A DNA stretch of 64,000 bases from Robertmurraya siralis (GCF_005502275.1 NZ_SWLZ01000011.1:61930-125929), one strand, 5' to 3'; shown: positions 17,213-25,726, counted from the first letter of the stretch. The notes: generated from the letters alone by a model not told the origin. Program-made: numbers and translations.

Positions 17213-18145
17213 CTACCTTCTCCGGTTGGGTCCATCCACTAATACCGGGTCTGTTAAAAAGCGAATTCGTTCTAAAATGCGGCGAGCTTTCATTTTTTCT
17301 TCCTCACCGCGCTGGCTGTATGTGAGATGGTGTTCAAGTCCATCATAATCAAAATTCGTGCTGAAAAAAGTTGGCAAGTATTCTTGCATTCTAAATTGCA
17401 ATATAGGCCCTAATACTTCATCACGAGTCCAGCTTGACATCGTTTCGGCCCCAATATCATCAATCATTAACACCGACTGCTTTTTGATTGTTTCAATTTT
17501 TTCGTTTAATGTGGAATCACCAATCGAATTTTTCAATTCTCTCAATAGCTCTGGAAAATACACAATTATTGACGACACATTTTTTTTAGCGAGCTCGTTG
17601 GCAATGGCTCCTAATAAAAAGGATTTCCCTACTCCAAATTTCCCGTAAAAATAGAGACCCTTTTGTTTTCCATTCGGATCATAATTTTCAACAAATTGCT
17701 CTGCTCGCTCGACAGCTTCTATGCGACTACCATCAAGCAAATCAATATCGGCAAAAGATGCACGAATAATATCCTTTGGAACATGCATGCTTCGAATCAG
17801 CTTTTCACTTTTTCGTTTCTCATCGTCCATAATCTTTCGCGGACAGCGATCATAATAAATATCAATCGCCCCTCTTCCAATCACAAGCTGAGGATGATAG
17901 CCCTTCAACAGGTTTTGGCATTCTCCAAGGCTCGGGCAATCTTGGCAATGTTTACTCTGCTGTGCATAATCGTAAAGAGTCATCAAACTCCTTTCGATCA
18001 TGTCTGGTGTCAGCTCTTCTTCATGGCGAACAAGAAATTCGCGAACATAAGGGTTTTGAAGGATTTCCTGTCTCATTTTTTTATAACGTTCTTGGAAACC
18101 CATACTGTTTCCCAGTTTGTTTAACGTCTCATTTATTCTTTCCAC
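17213..18145 (-). CDS. dnaI: Primosomal protein DnaI (helicase loader)
   Basis: 310 residues. The N-terminal domain has the zinc-binding cluster CQDCPSLGEC around residue 70, which contacts the replicative helicase. The C-terminal AAA+ domain has Walker A GKFGVGKSF near 168 and Walker B VLMIDDIGAE, then sensor-1 FFSTNF. DnaI loads DnaC helicase at oriC and restart sites together with DnaD and DnaB. GTG start. Its only Shine-Dalgarno sequence (AGGAGG) overlaps the dnaB stop codon and is paired in a hairpin. Translated downstream of dnaB in the nrdR-dnaB-dnaI cluster. Confidence 0.95.
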   Translation of the reverse strand: MERINETLNKLGNSMGFQERYKKMRQEILQNPYVREFLVRHEEELTPDMIERSLMTLYDYAQQSKHCQDCPSLGECQNLLKGYHPQLVIGRGAIDIYYDRCPRKIMDDEKRKSEKLIRSMHVPKDIIRASFADIDLLDGSRIEAVERAEQFVENYDPNGKQKGLYFYGKFGVGKSFLLGAIANELAKKNVSSIIVYFPELLRELKNSIGDSTLNEKIETIKKQSVLMIDDIGAETMSSWTRDEVLGPILQFRMQEYLPTFFSTNFDYDGLEHHLTYSQRGEEEKMKARRILERIRFLTDPVLVDGPNRRR

Positions 18146-18148
18146 CTG

Positions 18149-18163
18149 AGGAGGGCACCTCCT
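18149..18163 (-). promoter_or_regulatory. Hairpin burying the dnaI Shine-Dalgarno sequence
   Basis: AGGAGG, a 3-base loop, CCTCCT: a perfect 6-bp stem whose 5' arm is the only good RBS for dnaI and touches the dnaB stop codon. Ribosomes finishing dnaB would have to open it, which suggests translational coupling. Inference from sequence only. Confidence 0.65.
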
Positions 18164-19557
18164 TATTTTTTATATTTTTTCAATCGTTCTTCTAACGCCC
18201 GTTTCCTATCTTCAAGTTGCGCATCCTGATTGGACGGGGTAGAAGCAGAAGCAACTTCCTTTTCATCAAACCAATCTGGTAACGCTTCTGTTCTTATTGG
18301 TTTTCTCCTTGAATCAGATTTCGTATTTTTATTATCTGCCCATTCTAAATACTGACGATGCTCTTTAATGGCTAAATCCATGGCGTCTTTAACAGTAGAG
18401 ATTTTTTTTCGAGCCCAATGGGAGGCAATTTTATCGACATACGCCTTCGTTAGCTTCATGTCTGTTTTCAATAATACATATTGAATCAGAACATTGACGA
18501 CTCCAGGTAAAAGCTTTTGTTTAAACATTACATCTTCTATAATTTTCAGATCGGCTTTAGATGGCACCGTCCCACCTGAAATATCACTCAGGAGCTGTCT
18601 TGGAGATGTCGTATCTAAATACTGAATAAGCCTCTCGACCTTTGTCTTCGGTTCATCTACATTGGATTTTTTCAGTGCTGGCTGGATTCTATCTACTAAT
18701 ACCGGGAGCTTATCTTGGTGCTCAAGCTGATACCAATCCCGAGCAGCTTTGCGCAGCTCTTCGATGTTTATTTTCCCCTCCAACTCGTCCATTGCTGATA
18801 TGACTAGGTTTTTCATTTGCAGAGAATCAATACCATAAAGATACGATAAATTGCTGATCGCATTTTTCACCTTTACAGTAAATGCTTTTTTCGGAACTAA
18901 CGATTCTGATAAACCAGCCATCAGTAGTTCAAAATCAAAGCTTTCATCAGCTTCAACTTGTATCCCTTTTTGAACAACTCGTCCTATGTATGCCTCATCA
19001 GTTCCTTGATTAAGAACTTCACCCATCAATTGAAAATTCTCTGGGGTGGCAGAATCATAGACATCCTGAAATGCTCTCGTAACATTCTCATAACCTTCAG
19101 TCTCAGCAGGAAGCACTTTATCAGAAAAAAACTTTTTTAATTTTGTAAATTGCGTTTTTCCAACCTTTTGATATAAGTAAATATTTAACATGCCATCTAA
19201 GAAGAATTGTTCAGGAGGCAGAGGTGGTTGAAGCTCATAGACAAATGAACGGGAGCCTTCATCTTCTTGAACGAAGGTTTTAAGCAGCCCGATCCCTTCA
19301 AGCTTAAGGCGAGCTTCATAGATGGACTTTAAATGAAGATCCATAAAGCTCATAAGACTATGATGGGAATTACTTTGCGACCATAATCTATTTTCTTCAA
19401 CCTGAGCCCACAACGTCATATATAAACTCATTGATACGGGACCAATTAAAGGCTGATACAACAACGTAATGATCTTTCGGTCATATTCGTGGAGTACTCC
19501 ATTACAGGCCACTGTATATCGATCAATTGGCAACATCTCTTTCCAATGCTGGGCCAT
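18163..19557 (-). CDS. dnaB: Replication initiation and membrane attachment protein DnaB
   Basis: 464 residues. The first part (DRYTVACNGVLHEYDRKIIT...) is the winged-helix DDBH1 domain and the later part (near 325-410, containing QKLLPGVVNVLIQYVLLKTD and WARKKISTVKDAM) is the DDBH2 DnaB/DnaD domain. The C-terminus is charged (RKRALEERLKKYKK). In Firmicutes this protein, unlike E. coli DnaB helicase, anchors the origin and helps DnaI load the helicase. Follows nrdR after about 100 bases and precedes dnaI. Confidence 0.94.
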   Translation of the reverse strand: MAQHWKEMLPIDRYTVACNGVLHEYDRKIITLLYQPLIGPVSMSLYMTLWAQVEENRLWSQSNSHHSLMSFMDLHLKSIYEARLKLEGIGLLKTFVQEDEGSRSFVYELQPPLPPEQFFLDGMLNIYLYQKVGKTQFTKLKKFFSDKVLPAETEGYENVTRAFQDVYDSATPENFQLMGEVLNQGTDEAYIGRVVQKGIQVEADESFDFELLMAGLSESLVPKKAFTVKVKNAISNLSYLYGIDSLQMKNLVISAMDELEGKINIEELRKAARDWYQLEHQDKLPVLVDRIQPALKKSNVDEPKTKVERLIQYLDTTSPRQLLSDISGGTVPSKADLKIIEDVMFKQKLLPGVVNVLIQYVLLKTDMKLTKAYVDKIASHWARKKISTVKDAMDLAIKEHRQYLEWADNKNTKSDSRRKPIRTEALPDWFDEKEVASASTPSNQDAQLEDRKRALEERLKKYKK

Positions 19558-19655
19558 TTGTGTTCCAACCTTTCCTTTTAAAGCTAATAAGAAAAAAAGC
19601 CAAAGGGTTTGTTCATTCTTAAATGCCGTTTGGCCTTTCGCTCCTTGGCTGAGAT

Positions 19656-20114
19656 TTACTGTTCTTTTTTTATAAGCTCTTTAAGCTCCTCGATAAATAC
19701 ATTAATGTCCTTAAATTGACGATATACCGAAGCAAAGCGAACGTAAGCAACATCATCGATCTTGGCAAGACGCTCCATCACCATTTCACCGATAACCTCG
19801 CTATCAATTTCAGAAACCCCTTGACTGCGAAGCTCCTTTTCTACCTCAGCAGTAATGTTCTCTAATTTTTGCAGGGCAACAGGACGCTTTTCACAGGCTT
19901 TTATTAAGCCGCGCAATATTTTATCACGACTAAACTCTTCCCGTGTACCCTCCTTTTTCACAACAATCAAAGGTATTTCTTCAACCTTCTCAAAGGTGGT
20001 AAAACGTGAAGAACAGCGTTCACACTCTCTTCTGCGTCGAATGGAACGGCCATCATCTACTGGACGAGAATCAAGGACGCGCGTATTACTATTTTGGCAT
20101 GAAGGACATTTCAT
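19656..20114 (-). CDS. nrdR: Transcriptional repressor NrdR
   Basis: 152 residues, full length. The N-terminal zinc ribbon [17 protein letters not shown] ... [12 protein letters not shown] is followed by the ATP-cone (residues about 49-139, [20 protein letters not shown]). NrdR senses ATP/dATP and represses ribonucleotide reductase genes by binding NrdR boxes. It is upstream of dnaB and dnaI as in B. subtilis (ytcG). Confidence 0.97.
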   Translation of the reverse strand: MKCPSCQNSNTRVLDSRPVDDGRSIRRRRECERCSSRFTTFEKVEEIPLIVVKKEGTREEFSRDKILRGLIKACEKRPVALQKLENITAEVEKELRSQGVSEIDSEVIGEMVMERLAKIDDVAYVRFASVYRQFKDINVFIEELKELIKKEQ

Positions 20115-20676
20115 ACAACAATCAGCTCCGAATTCTGAAAATCTTTATTTTTGGCTCTTTTCTCAAACAATTCTCCTATTGAAAATAAACAGTTGCGAAG
20201 TTCGTAATGGCCGGTTGTCCAAATACTGATTTTCACTGGGCCTGAAGCTTGTTATGCTTCCCGTAAGTACCCTATAAAATAAGTGATCCACAGCTACGAA
20301 CCCTGCCATTTTCTAGAACATGAAAAACAAATGTCATTCGATTAGGAAAAAATCTCATTAGTAAAAGAAATATCATGATCGTTTTTTAATTGGCGGTTAT
20401 GCATTATGAAAGGATTTTAGTTCATAAGAATGAAAGAATAAGAAAAGTGCCTACTACTATATCCGTGCAATTATACTTTAGTGGAATGCAAACGGTCGAA
20501 ACGAACCCGGGCAAGACCACAACCTGTATAAAAACAGTCTTATAAATATATCTTATTAAAAAGGTGAAAGTAGCACAAGTAATAGAGGGGAAATTAAAAA
20601 AAGAGGTGTATCAAACACCTCTTGCGCTCGCTAAACTTTATTTACTGCATGCCTTCACATTGATTTACGTCTCAAA
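20115..20676. other. Intergenic, 560 bases, nothing assigned
   Basis: Between nrdR and the 3' end of speD. I found no frame with an RBS and no repeat. Apart from the speD terminator at 20594-20624 nothing is supported; the nrdR promoter must lie on the left side but is not obvious. Confidence 0.4.
20594..20624 (-). terminator. Terminator after speD
   Basis: AAGAGGTGT / ACACCTCTT stem with a short loop, then TTTTTTT on the minus strand. Confidence 0.85.
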
Positions 20677-21051
20677 CTAAAGATTAATTTTCTGTTTTAC
20701 TTGAACAGGACCCATCCCACGCGGGAGTTCAATATTTTCACGAGTCTTAGCTCCTAACGCCTCTGCAATGTAATTGGCAGCTATATTAGGATCCATTTCC
20801 CCGCATGTGTACACGTCAATGCTGGCATAGCCATGTTCAGGAAAGCTGTGAATCGTTAAATGCGACTCTGAAATAATCACAACTCCACTCACGCCTTGTG
20901 GAGCAAATTTATGAAAAGCAACTTCACGAATTTCAGCACCTGACTTTAATGCTGCATCTGCAAAAATCCGTTCAATTTGTTCAATATCGTTTAACTTTTC
21001 AAAATCGCATCCCCATAATTCCGAAATAACATGACGACCCATTGTTTCCAT
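20677..21051 (-). CDS. speD: S-adenosylmethionine decarboxylase proenzyme
   Basis: 124 residues from [17 protein letters not shown]. The proenzyme self-cleaves in [15 protein letters not shown] to create the pyruvoyl cofactor, and the catalytic Cys lies in VYTCGEMDP. It makes decarboxylated SAM, the aminopropyl donor for spermidine. The frame is open two codons further (a TTG at 21057), but that is only 3 bases from the GGGGG Shine-Dalgarno sequence; the ATG at 21051 lies 9 bases away and matches the known SpeD N-terminus. The leader upstream has a segment exactly complementary to the Shine-Dalgarno region, so translation may be switchable. Confidence 0.96.
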   Translation of the reverse strand: METMGRHVISELWGCDFEKLNDIEQIERIFADAALKSGAEIREVAFHKFAPQGVSGVVIISESHLTIHSFPEHGYASIDVYTCGEMDPNIAANYIAEALGAKTRENIELPRGMGPVQVKQKINL

Positions 21052-21189
21052 ATCCAATTTCCCCCTTTTGGCTTTTTACGAAAACACATGAATTTTTCTA
21101 GTGGACGATCACTACCACGGGGGAAAGTTAGTCCAAAGAGGTCCTAACCCTTTAAGTAGCAACCAGCTCCTTCATTCATGAAGTTCACG
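21052..21189 (-). promoter_or_regulatory. Structured speD 5' leader, possible RBS switch
   Basis: About 138 nt from predicted transcription start to ATG. Visible elements on the minus strand: hairpin CTTCA/TGAAG; hairpin GTTAG..CC/GG..CTAAC (21124-21148 region); hairpin TAGTG/CACTA; and TTTCCCCC (21119-21126), which is exactly complementary to GGGGGAAA (21058-21065), the speD Shine-Dalgarno region. The GTTAG/CTAAC stem can extend by A-U and G-U pairs into the same TTT, so the two pairings would compete. The role as a regulatory RNA is inference. Confidence 0.55.
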
Positions 21190-21195
21190 TGGAAT

Positions 21196-21224
21196 AGTAT
21201 ACTTTGTTTGTATTTCTTTTGCAA
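21196..21224 (-). promoter_or_regulatory. Promoter of speD
   Basis: TTGCAA, 17 bases, TATACT on the minus strand, giving a leader of about 138 nt. Confidence 0.7.
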
Positions 21225-21288
21225 TATATAGGGGGAAATTTGTTTGTATTAAGGAACAAATCGTGTGTACTACTTAAATGTAGGTGAA

Positions 21289-21400
21289 TTCCGGAAAAAT
21301 CGTGAATAATTCCGGAATTTTTCTGCTTAATTCCGGAAAAAGCAGATGTATTTCCGAAAAAATTGCATTAATTCCGGAATTTCACCCTACAATTCCGGAA
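21289..21400. repeat. Helically phased TTCCGGAA array
   Basis: Six copies of the palindrome TTCCGGAA (the fourth degenerate, TTCCGAAA) starting at 21289, 21310, 21331, 21352, 21372 and 21393: steps of 21, 21, 21, 20 and 21 bases, about two helical turns. The 12-13-base spacers are AT-rich and unrelated in sequence. It lies between the speD promoter and the gapB terminator. Confidence 0.85.
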
Positions 21401-21595
21401 AACAGTACAAAAGCGCAGGCGCTTTGCTCAGACCCGTAAAAATCGGACCATTCAGGTAGGAACTATAGGAAACCCTATGTGCCAGCATCTCTGGTTGTCT
21501 TATCGTACGTGATAGAGCCTAAGTGCCGAATCTAGACGAGGACAAACTGATTTAGAGTTATAGACATTGTTTACATTTTGTCATTACCGAAACAG

Positions 21596-21626
21596 AGAAA
21601 AAGTCCGCTCAAAAGATTGAGGGACT
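21596..21626 (-). terminator. Terminator after gapB
   Basis: AGTCCCTCAAT / GAGCGGACT-type stem, then TTTTTC on the minus strand, about 20 bases after the gapB stop. Confidence 0.7.
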
Positions 21627-21643
21627 CATAGTCTAGGCATCTA

Positions 21644-22675
21644 TTAACTCACTTTTACTTCGGTTTTCTGGAGCAGGGCACGGGCAACATGTTTTGTTAA
21701 ATCAACAACGCGGCAAGAATAGCCCCATTCATTATCATACCAAGCTAGTATTTTCACCTTATTTGCACCCATAACAATTGTTGATAAGCCATCAATAATC
21801 GCTGAATGCTCATTCGTATTAAAATCAACGGACACTAACGGTTCTTCAGTGATATCCAGTATCCCCTGTAAAGCCCCTTTTGAGGCTGATAAGAACGCAT
21901 TATTCACTTCATCAACAGTGACCTCTCTTTTAAGATCAACAACGAGATCAACTAACGACACATTTGAAGTTGGAACTCGTAAAGCCATTCCATGCAGCTT
22001 CCCTTTTAAACTTGGAAGTACGAGCGATAATGCTTTGGCAGCACCAGTTGAGGTTGGAATAATCGATTGGGCGCAGGCTCTTGCACGCCTTAAATCCTTA
22101 TGCGGATTATCAATATTTTTTTGGTCATTTGTATACGCGTGAACAGTTGTCATCAATCCGTTAACAATTCCAAATTGTTCATCTAATACTTTGGCAACAG
22201 GAGCTAAGCAATTGGTTGTACAAGAAGCATTTGAAATAATATCATGTCTTTCCAGATTAAGAACTTCTTCATTTACTCCCATGACAATGGTCACATCTTC
22301 ATTTTTTCCAGGTGCCGTTAAAATGACTTTCTTTGCTCCTGCCTGCAAATGTAGGCTTGCTTTGTCTCTTGCATTAAATTTCCCCGTTGCTTCAATGACT
22401 ATATCAATCCCGTACTGCTCCCAAGGAAGCTCGACAGGGTTACGATTGCTTAATAATTTGACTCGTTTACCATTTACGACTAAGGCATTGTCTTCTGCGA
22501 TAATGTTGCCTTCGAATTTCCCATGATTGGTGTCATACTTTATTAAGTGTGCCAACGTTTCCGCTGGATAGCTGGCATTGATCGCTACAATTTCTAAACT
22601 ATCTTCAAGAATGGCTTTTCTAAATACCATTCTGCCAATTCTTCCAAACCCATTGATCGCAATTTTTGCCTTCAT
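21644..22675 (-). CDS. gapB: Glyceraldehyde-3-phosphate dehydrogenase, gluconeogenic type
   Basis: 343 residues. NAD(P)-binding start AKIAINGFGRIGRMVF, catalytic cysteine in NASCTTNCLAP near residue 153, catalytic histidine in the TVHAYTNDQ block and C-terminal WYDNEWGYSCRV. Position next to speD and presence of CcpN-type operators identify the GapB class, which runs the reaction toward gluconeogenesis with NADP, whereas the glycolytic GapA is elsewhere. Two CcpN boxes overlap and follow its promoter, predicting repression on glycolytic carbon sources. Confidence 0.93.
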   Translation of the reverse strand: MKAKIAINGFGRIGRMVFRKAILEDSLEIVAINASYPAETLAHLIKYDTNHGKFEGNIIAEDNALVVNGKRVKLLSNRNPVELPWEQYGIDIVIEATGKFNARDKASLHLQAGAKKVILTAPGKNEDVTIVMGVNEEVLNLERHDIISNASCTTNCLAPVAKVLDEQFGIVNGLMTTVHAYTNDQKNIDNPHKDLRRARACAQSIIPTSTGAAKALSLVLPSLKGKLHGMALRVPTSNVSLVDLVVDLKREVTVDEVNNAFLSASKGALQGILDITEEPLVSVDFNTNEHSAIIDGLSTIVMGANKVKILAWYDNEWGYSCRVVDLTKHVARALLQKTEVKVS

Positions 22676-22695
22676 CTTACGGCTCCTCTCGAATA

Positions 22696-22706
22696 AATGT
22701 TATACT
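22696..22706 (+). promoter_or_regulatory. CcpN-type box, downstream
   Basis: AATGTTATACT matches TRTGHYATAYW at 10 of 11 positions, on the strand opposite to the first box, about 30 bases from it. Confidence 0.55.
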
Positions 22707-22727
22707 TATGAACTTTTTATCACGATT

Positions 22728-22738
22728 AGTATAACACA
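22728..22738 (-). promoter_or_regulatory. CcpN-type box over the gapB -10
   Basis: TGTGTTATACT is a perfect match to TRTGHYATAYW, and its TATACT is also the best -10 for gapB. CcpN represses gapB and pckA in B. subtilis. Confidence 0.75.
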
Positions 22739-22888
22739 ATTAAGAGTATTTGTGATGAATTAAATGCGGAAATCAAGAAAAATCGTTCTAAAGATCATTC
22801 AAGTTAACTATATATGCCCTACAATTCTTCTAATTTCGGTTAATAAGCCGTTTTCAACTACTCTTACAGTTCCCGAAACTCCAAAAAG

Positions 22889-22914
22889 TGAAACCCTTTA
22901 AGACGTTACTCGTA
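22889..22914 (+). promoter_or_regulatory. Sigma-W-type promoter of the serine hydrolase gene
   Basis: TGAAAC, exactly 16 bases, CGTA, about 63 bases before the ATG at 22977. Same elements and spacing as the ysdB promoter in this window. Confidence 0.7.
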
Positions 22915-22976
22915 TAATTAAACAGATTCTCTAAATTGGTAAGTAGTTCTTTAATTAAACAGAAAGGATTTTTATC

Positions 22977-24263
22977 ATGACCCTTTATTTATGGATTATT
23001 TTTATTGGAATTTTCCTCCTAACTGCATTTCCATTACTTTCAGCTAAGAAAAGGAGTACCTGGAATATCATCCAGACTATTATTGTCATGTTCTCTATCA
23101 TCATTGCCATTGTTGCAATTGAAATTTTTTACACCCCGCCAATAATGCCGATCGTTTTCATTATTATCGTAACCATTCTTGCTGACAAATCCACCTACAC
23201 AAAAACGGGATTAATTATTACTGGAATGGCTGTACTTATTCTTTCTGCTTTGGCTTATTACTTATTTCACGATGATCCAGATTATGTCCAGACCTATATT
23301 GATAAGAATCCAGATTTAGCTTCCATGCATTTAAGTGTAGATGGAGAAAATTTGATAAGCAAACAAGGGGAAGTAAAACGTCCTCTTGCAAGTGTGGTGA
23401 AGACAATCATTGCTATTGAATTTGCCAATCAAGTAGTGGAAGGAAAAATCGACCCTGACGAACAAATTCCATTAGTAGAATTAGAAAAGTTTTACCTTGC
23501 CAACACAGATGGTGGAGCTCATCCAAATTGGCTTAAAGAAATGAAGGAAGGAGGCCCAATCAAAAATGATGCAGTTTCTTTACAGGAAATTGCAAAGGGA
23601 ATGATTATGTTCAGCTCCAATGCAAATACTGATTTTTTACTCGATAAATTAGGTCCTGAATCGATTAATCATGTGATAGAATCTTTAGGTCTAGAAAATC
23701 ACGATCCAGTTTATCCACTAGTTTCATCATTATTAGTACCTACTTATCTAAATGCTATTGAGGATAAAAAATGGAGTACCAGCCAATTAATAGAAAGATT
23801 ACAATCTTTGTCACTTGAAGATTATAGAGAGCTCTCTTGGGAGATTCACCATTTGTTAAAGCATAGAAAAGCCGATTTTTTCAACGGCTCTGTTTCAATT
23901 CCTATGGATTTACAGAAAATATGGTCTGACCGTCTATCTAATGCAACAGTAGAAGACTATGGAAAGGTTATGAGCGCCATTTCCAATGATACGGCCACGC
24001 TCCCAGGCGGTGAAGACATCCTCCGCAATATTATGGAATGGCCAATGAAAGTGAATGTCTCAAATCAGGAAATATATGCTCATCTTGGAATGAAGGGTGG
24101 TTCTACCGCTTTTGTCTTAAACCAAGCCTTATATGTTGAAAACCTGGATGGAAGAAAATTGGAGTTGATCATTTTCACTGAAGGATTTTCCATAATTGAG
24201 CAAATAAAAATGGAAAAAAACATGAATTCATTCTTAAAAAAGGTTCTCACCGAACACTTTTAA
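22977..24263 (+). CDS. Membrane-anchored serine hydrolase, beta-lactamase/PBP-like
   Basis: 428 residues. Three or so hydrophobic segments fill residues 1-95. The extracytoplasmic rest resembles class A beta-lactamases and low-molecular-weight PBPs: SVVK as the SxxK nucleophile motif near residue 140, SSNAN (the SxN motif) near 218, and MKGGS (in place of KTG) near 371. It probably works on cell-wall peptides or is a lactamase-like homologue; genuine beta-lactam hydrolysis cannot be claimed. ATG preceded by AGAAAGGA. It is a single plus-strand gene with a sigma-W-type promoter, which places it among envelope-stress genes. Confidence 0.75.
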   Translation: MTLYLWIIFIGIFLLTAFPLLSAKKRSTWNIIQTIIVMFSIIIAIVAIEIFYTPPIMPIVFIIIVTILADKSTYTKTGLIITGMAVLILSALAYYLFHDDPDYVQTYIDKNPDLASMHLSVDGENLISKQGEVKRPLASVVKTIIAIEFANQVVEGKIDPDEQIPLVELEKFYLANTDGGAHPNWLKEMKEGGPIKNDAVSLQEIAKGMIMFSSNANTDFLLDKLGPESINHVIESLGLENHDPVYPLVSSLLVPTYLNAIEDKKWSTSQLIERLQSLSLEDYRELSWEIHHLLKHRKADFFNGSVSIPMDLQKIWSDRLSNATVEDYGKVMSAISNDTATLPGGEDILRNIMEWPMKVNVSNQEIYAHLGMKGGSTAFVLNQALYVENLDGRKLELIIFTEGFSIIEQIKMEKNMNSFLKKVLTEHF

Positions 24264-24371
24264 TATCTTAAAAAATTATGAAATACAATTACGAGGTTAC
24301 CAGCAGTATTCTGTGGTAAGAAATGATGAGATGAATTTCAATTTAGAGATTAAGTCTATTCATATGTAAAT

Positions 24372-24417
24372 AAGCCTGTAGACAAGTCCCACTTACAACG
24401 AACTTGGCTACAGGCTT
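24372..24417. terminator. Convergent terminator (serine hydrolase / coaE)
   Basis: AAGCCTGTAGACAAGT / ACTTGGCTACAGGCTT, one bulge, 14-base loop, between two convergent genes. T-tracts are short on both sides. Confidence 0.65.
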
Positions 24418-24432
24418 AAGGCATTAAAAGTT

Positions 24433-25041
24433 TTAAATCTTAATATCAAGTCCCCATTGTTCAAGGATTGCATTTAATTGCTTTTTTGTCTCCTCGATCG
24501 TTCCATTGTTGTCAATGACGGCATCACTTAATTTAATTTTATCTTTTAAAGGCATTTGCGATTGTATTCGAACAAGAGCCTCTTCTTCGGTGAATTGATT
24601 GCGCGCCATCAATCTTTTTAATTGCGTTTCTTCACTCACGAAAACAAGCAGGGTTTTGTCGACCATATGCGTTAATTTACTTTCAAATAAAAGAGGAATG
24701 TCCAAAACGATCAGTTTTTCGCCTGCACTCACAGCATGCTCACGCTTTTCATTCATCCTTCTTCGAACATCAGGATGGACTATGCTGTTTAATTTCAACC
24801 TCTTTTCTTCATGATTGAAAATAATCGCGCCTAATTTCGCTCGATCTATTTCTTGATTCTTCAGCAAAATATCTTGACCGAAATAGGAAACAATTTCCTT
24901 GTAAGCTGGTTCCCCTACTTCTACAGCCAAACGGGCCTCTAAATCCGCATCAATAATCGGCACTCCATGGTCCTTCAATATATTGGATACAGTACTTTTT
25001 CCACTAGCAATTCCACCGGTTAATCCTACGACGATCGCCAT
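24433..25041 (-). CDS. coaE: Dephospho-CoA kinase
   Basis: 202 residues with the P-loop GLTGGIASGKST at the N-terminus, DADLEAR after it and the LID/CoA-binding region around DIPLLFESKLT. It phosphorylates the 3'-OH of dephospho-CoA, the last step of CoA synthesis. It lies 52 bases after ytaF in the polA-mutM-ytaF-coaE cluster. Confidence 0.96.
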   Translation of the reverse strand: MAIVVGLTGGIASGKSTVSNILKDHGVPIIDADLEARLAVEVGEPAYKEIVSYFGQDILLKNQEIDRAKLGAIIFNHEEKRLKLNSIVHPDVRRRMNEKREHAVSAGEKLIVLDIPLLFESKLTHMVDKTLLVFVSEETQLKRLMARNQFTEEEALVRIQSQMPLKDKIKLSDAVIDNNGTIEETKKQLNAILEQWGLDIKI

Positions 25042-25093
25042 AACGATTCCTCACTTTGTCTTTAACTGCCGCTCCTTGTACATCAATAGCTCA

Positions 25094-25726
25094 TTACAAT
25101 TTCCAAATCCCAATAAAAATAAGCAGAATTCCAGGGATAAACGAAAATTTTTGCAGAACACTATTTCTCGAAAGCATAGCACCAACCTTCATCCCAACGG
25201 TTACGAAGAGCGAACTCATTACAGCCACTGTAACCGCCAAGGCGAAAGGTGAATAACCAAGCATAGCTGCCCCAATACCCGCCCCAAAAGCATCAAGAGA
25301 CAGCGCTAATCCAAGAACAAATGCTTCAATTCCAGTAATCGTACCTGATCGATCAAAATCAGCAGACATCGGTTTCTTTAAAATGTTGATCACAAGCCCT
25401 AATGATTTAATTTCAAAATTAACAATCATTTTTTCATGGGGGAGCGCCTCTTTCGTTTTCTCTGTTCGAAAAAATTGATACAAAATCCATCCACCTAATA
25501 AGACGAGAACAATTCCCCCGATCCTCTCAGCCATGTCAGGGGAAAGGAAGGTTTCAATTACCTTTCCCACTGCCATTGCAGCAATTAACGTTATTGCGGA
25601 ACAACATGCAATGACGATAATTGATTTAAAAGGGATTTTCATTTTTCGCAATCCATAAGTAAAACCGACGCTAAAACTATCTAAGCTTACCGCAAATGCG
25701 AGTAGAATAAGTGAAAATGTAAACAC
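25094..25726 (-). CDS. ytaF: Sporulation membrane protein YtaF (MntP-like)
   Basis: 210 residues and about six membrane helices. It shows the MntP-family pattern with acidic residues in the helices: LLAFAVSLDSFSVGFTYGLR at the start and ALSLDAFGAGIGAAMLGYS in the second half. Family members export manganese or similar cations; YtaF is annotated in B. subtilis from its location and its expression during sporulation. It sits between mutM and coaE as there. Confidence 0.88.
   Translation of the reverse strand: MFTFSLILLAFAVSLDSFSVGFTYGLRKMKIPFKSIIVIACCSAITLIAAMAVGKVIETFLSPDMAERIGGIVLVLLGGWILYQFFRTEKTKEALPHEKMIVNFEIKSLGLVINILKKPMSADFDRSGTITGIEAFVLGLALSLDAFGAGIGAAMLGYSPFALAVTVAVMSSLFVTVGMKVGAMLSRNSVLQKFSFIPGILLIFIGIWKL

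Noticed and set aside
21144..21179. 11-codon leader peptide frame in the speD leader (MNEGAGCYLKG)
   Set aside because: Lies about 10 bases from the predicted transcription start without RBS; more likely chance, although its stop falls in the hairpin stem.
21289..21400. CRISPR array
   Set aside because: Repeats are only 8-10 bp with 12-13-base spacers and no cas genes nearby.
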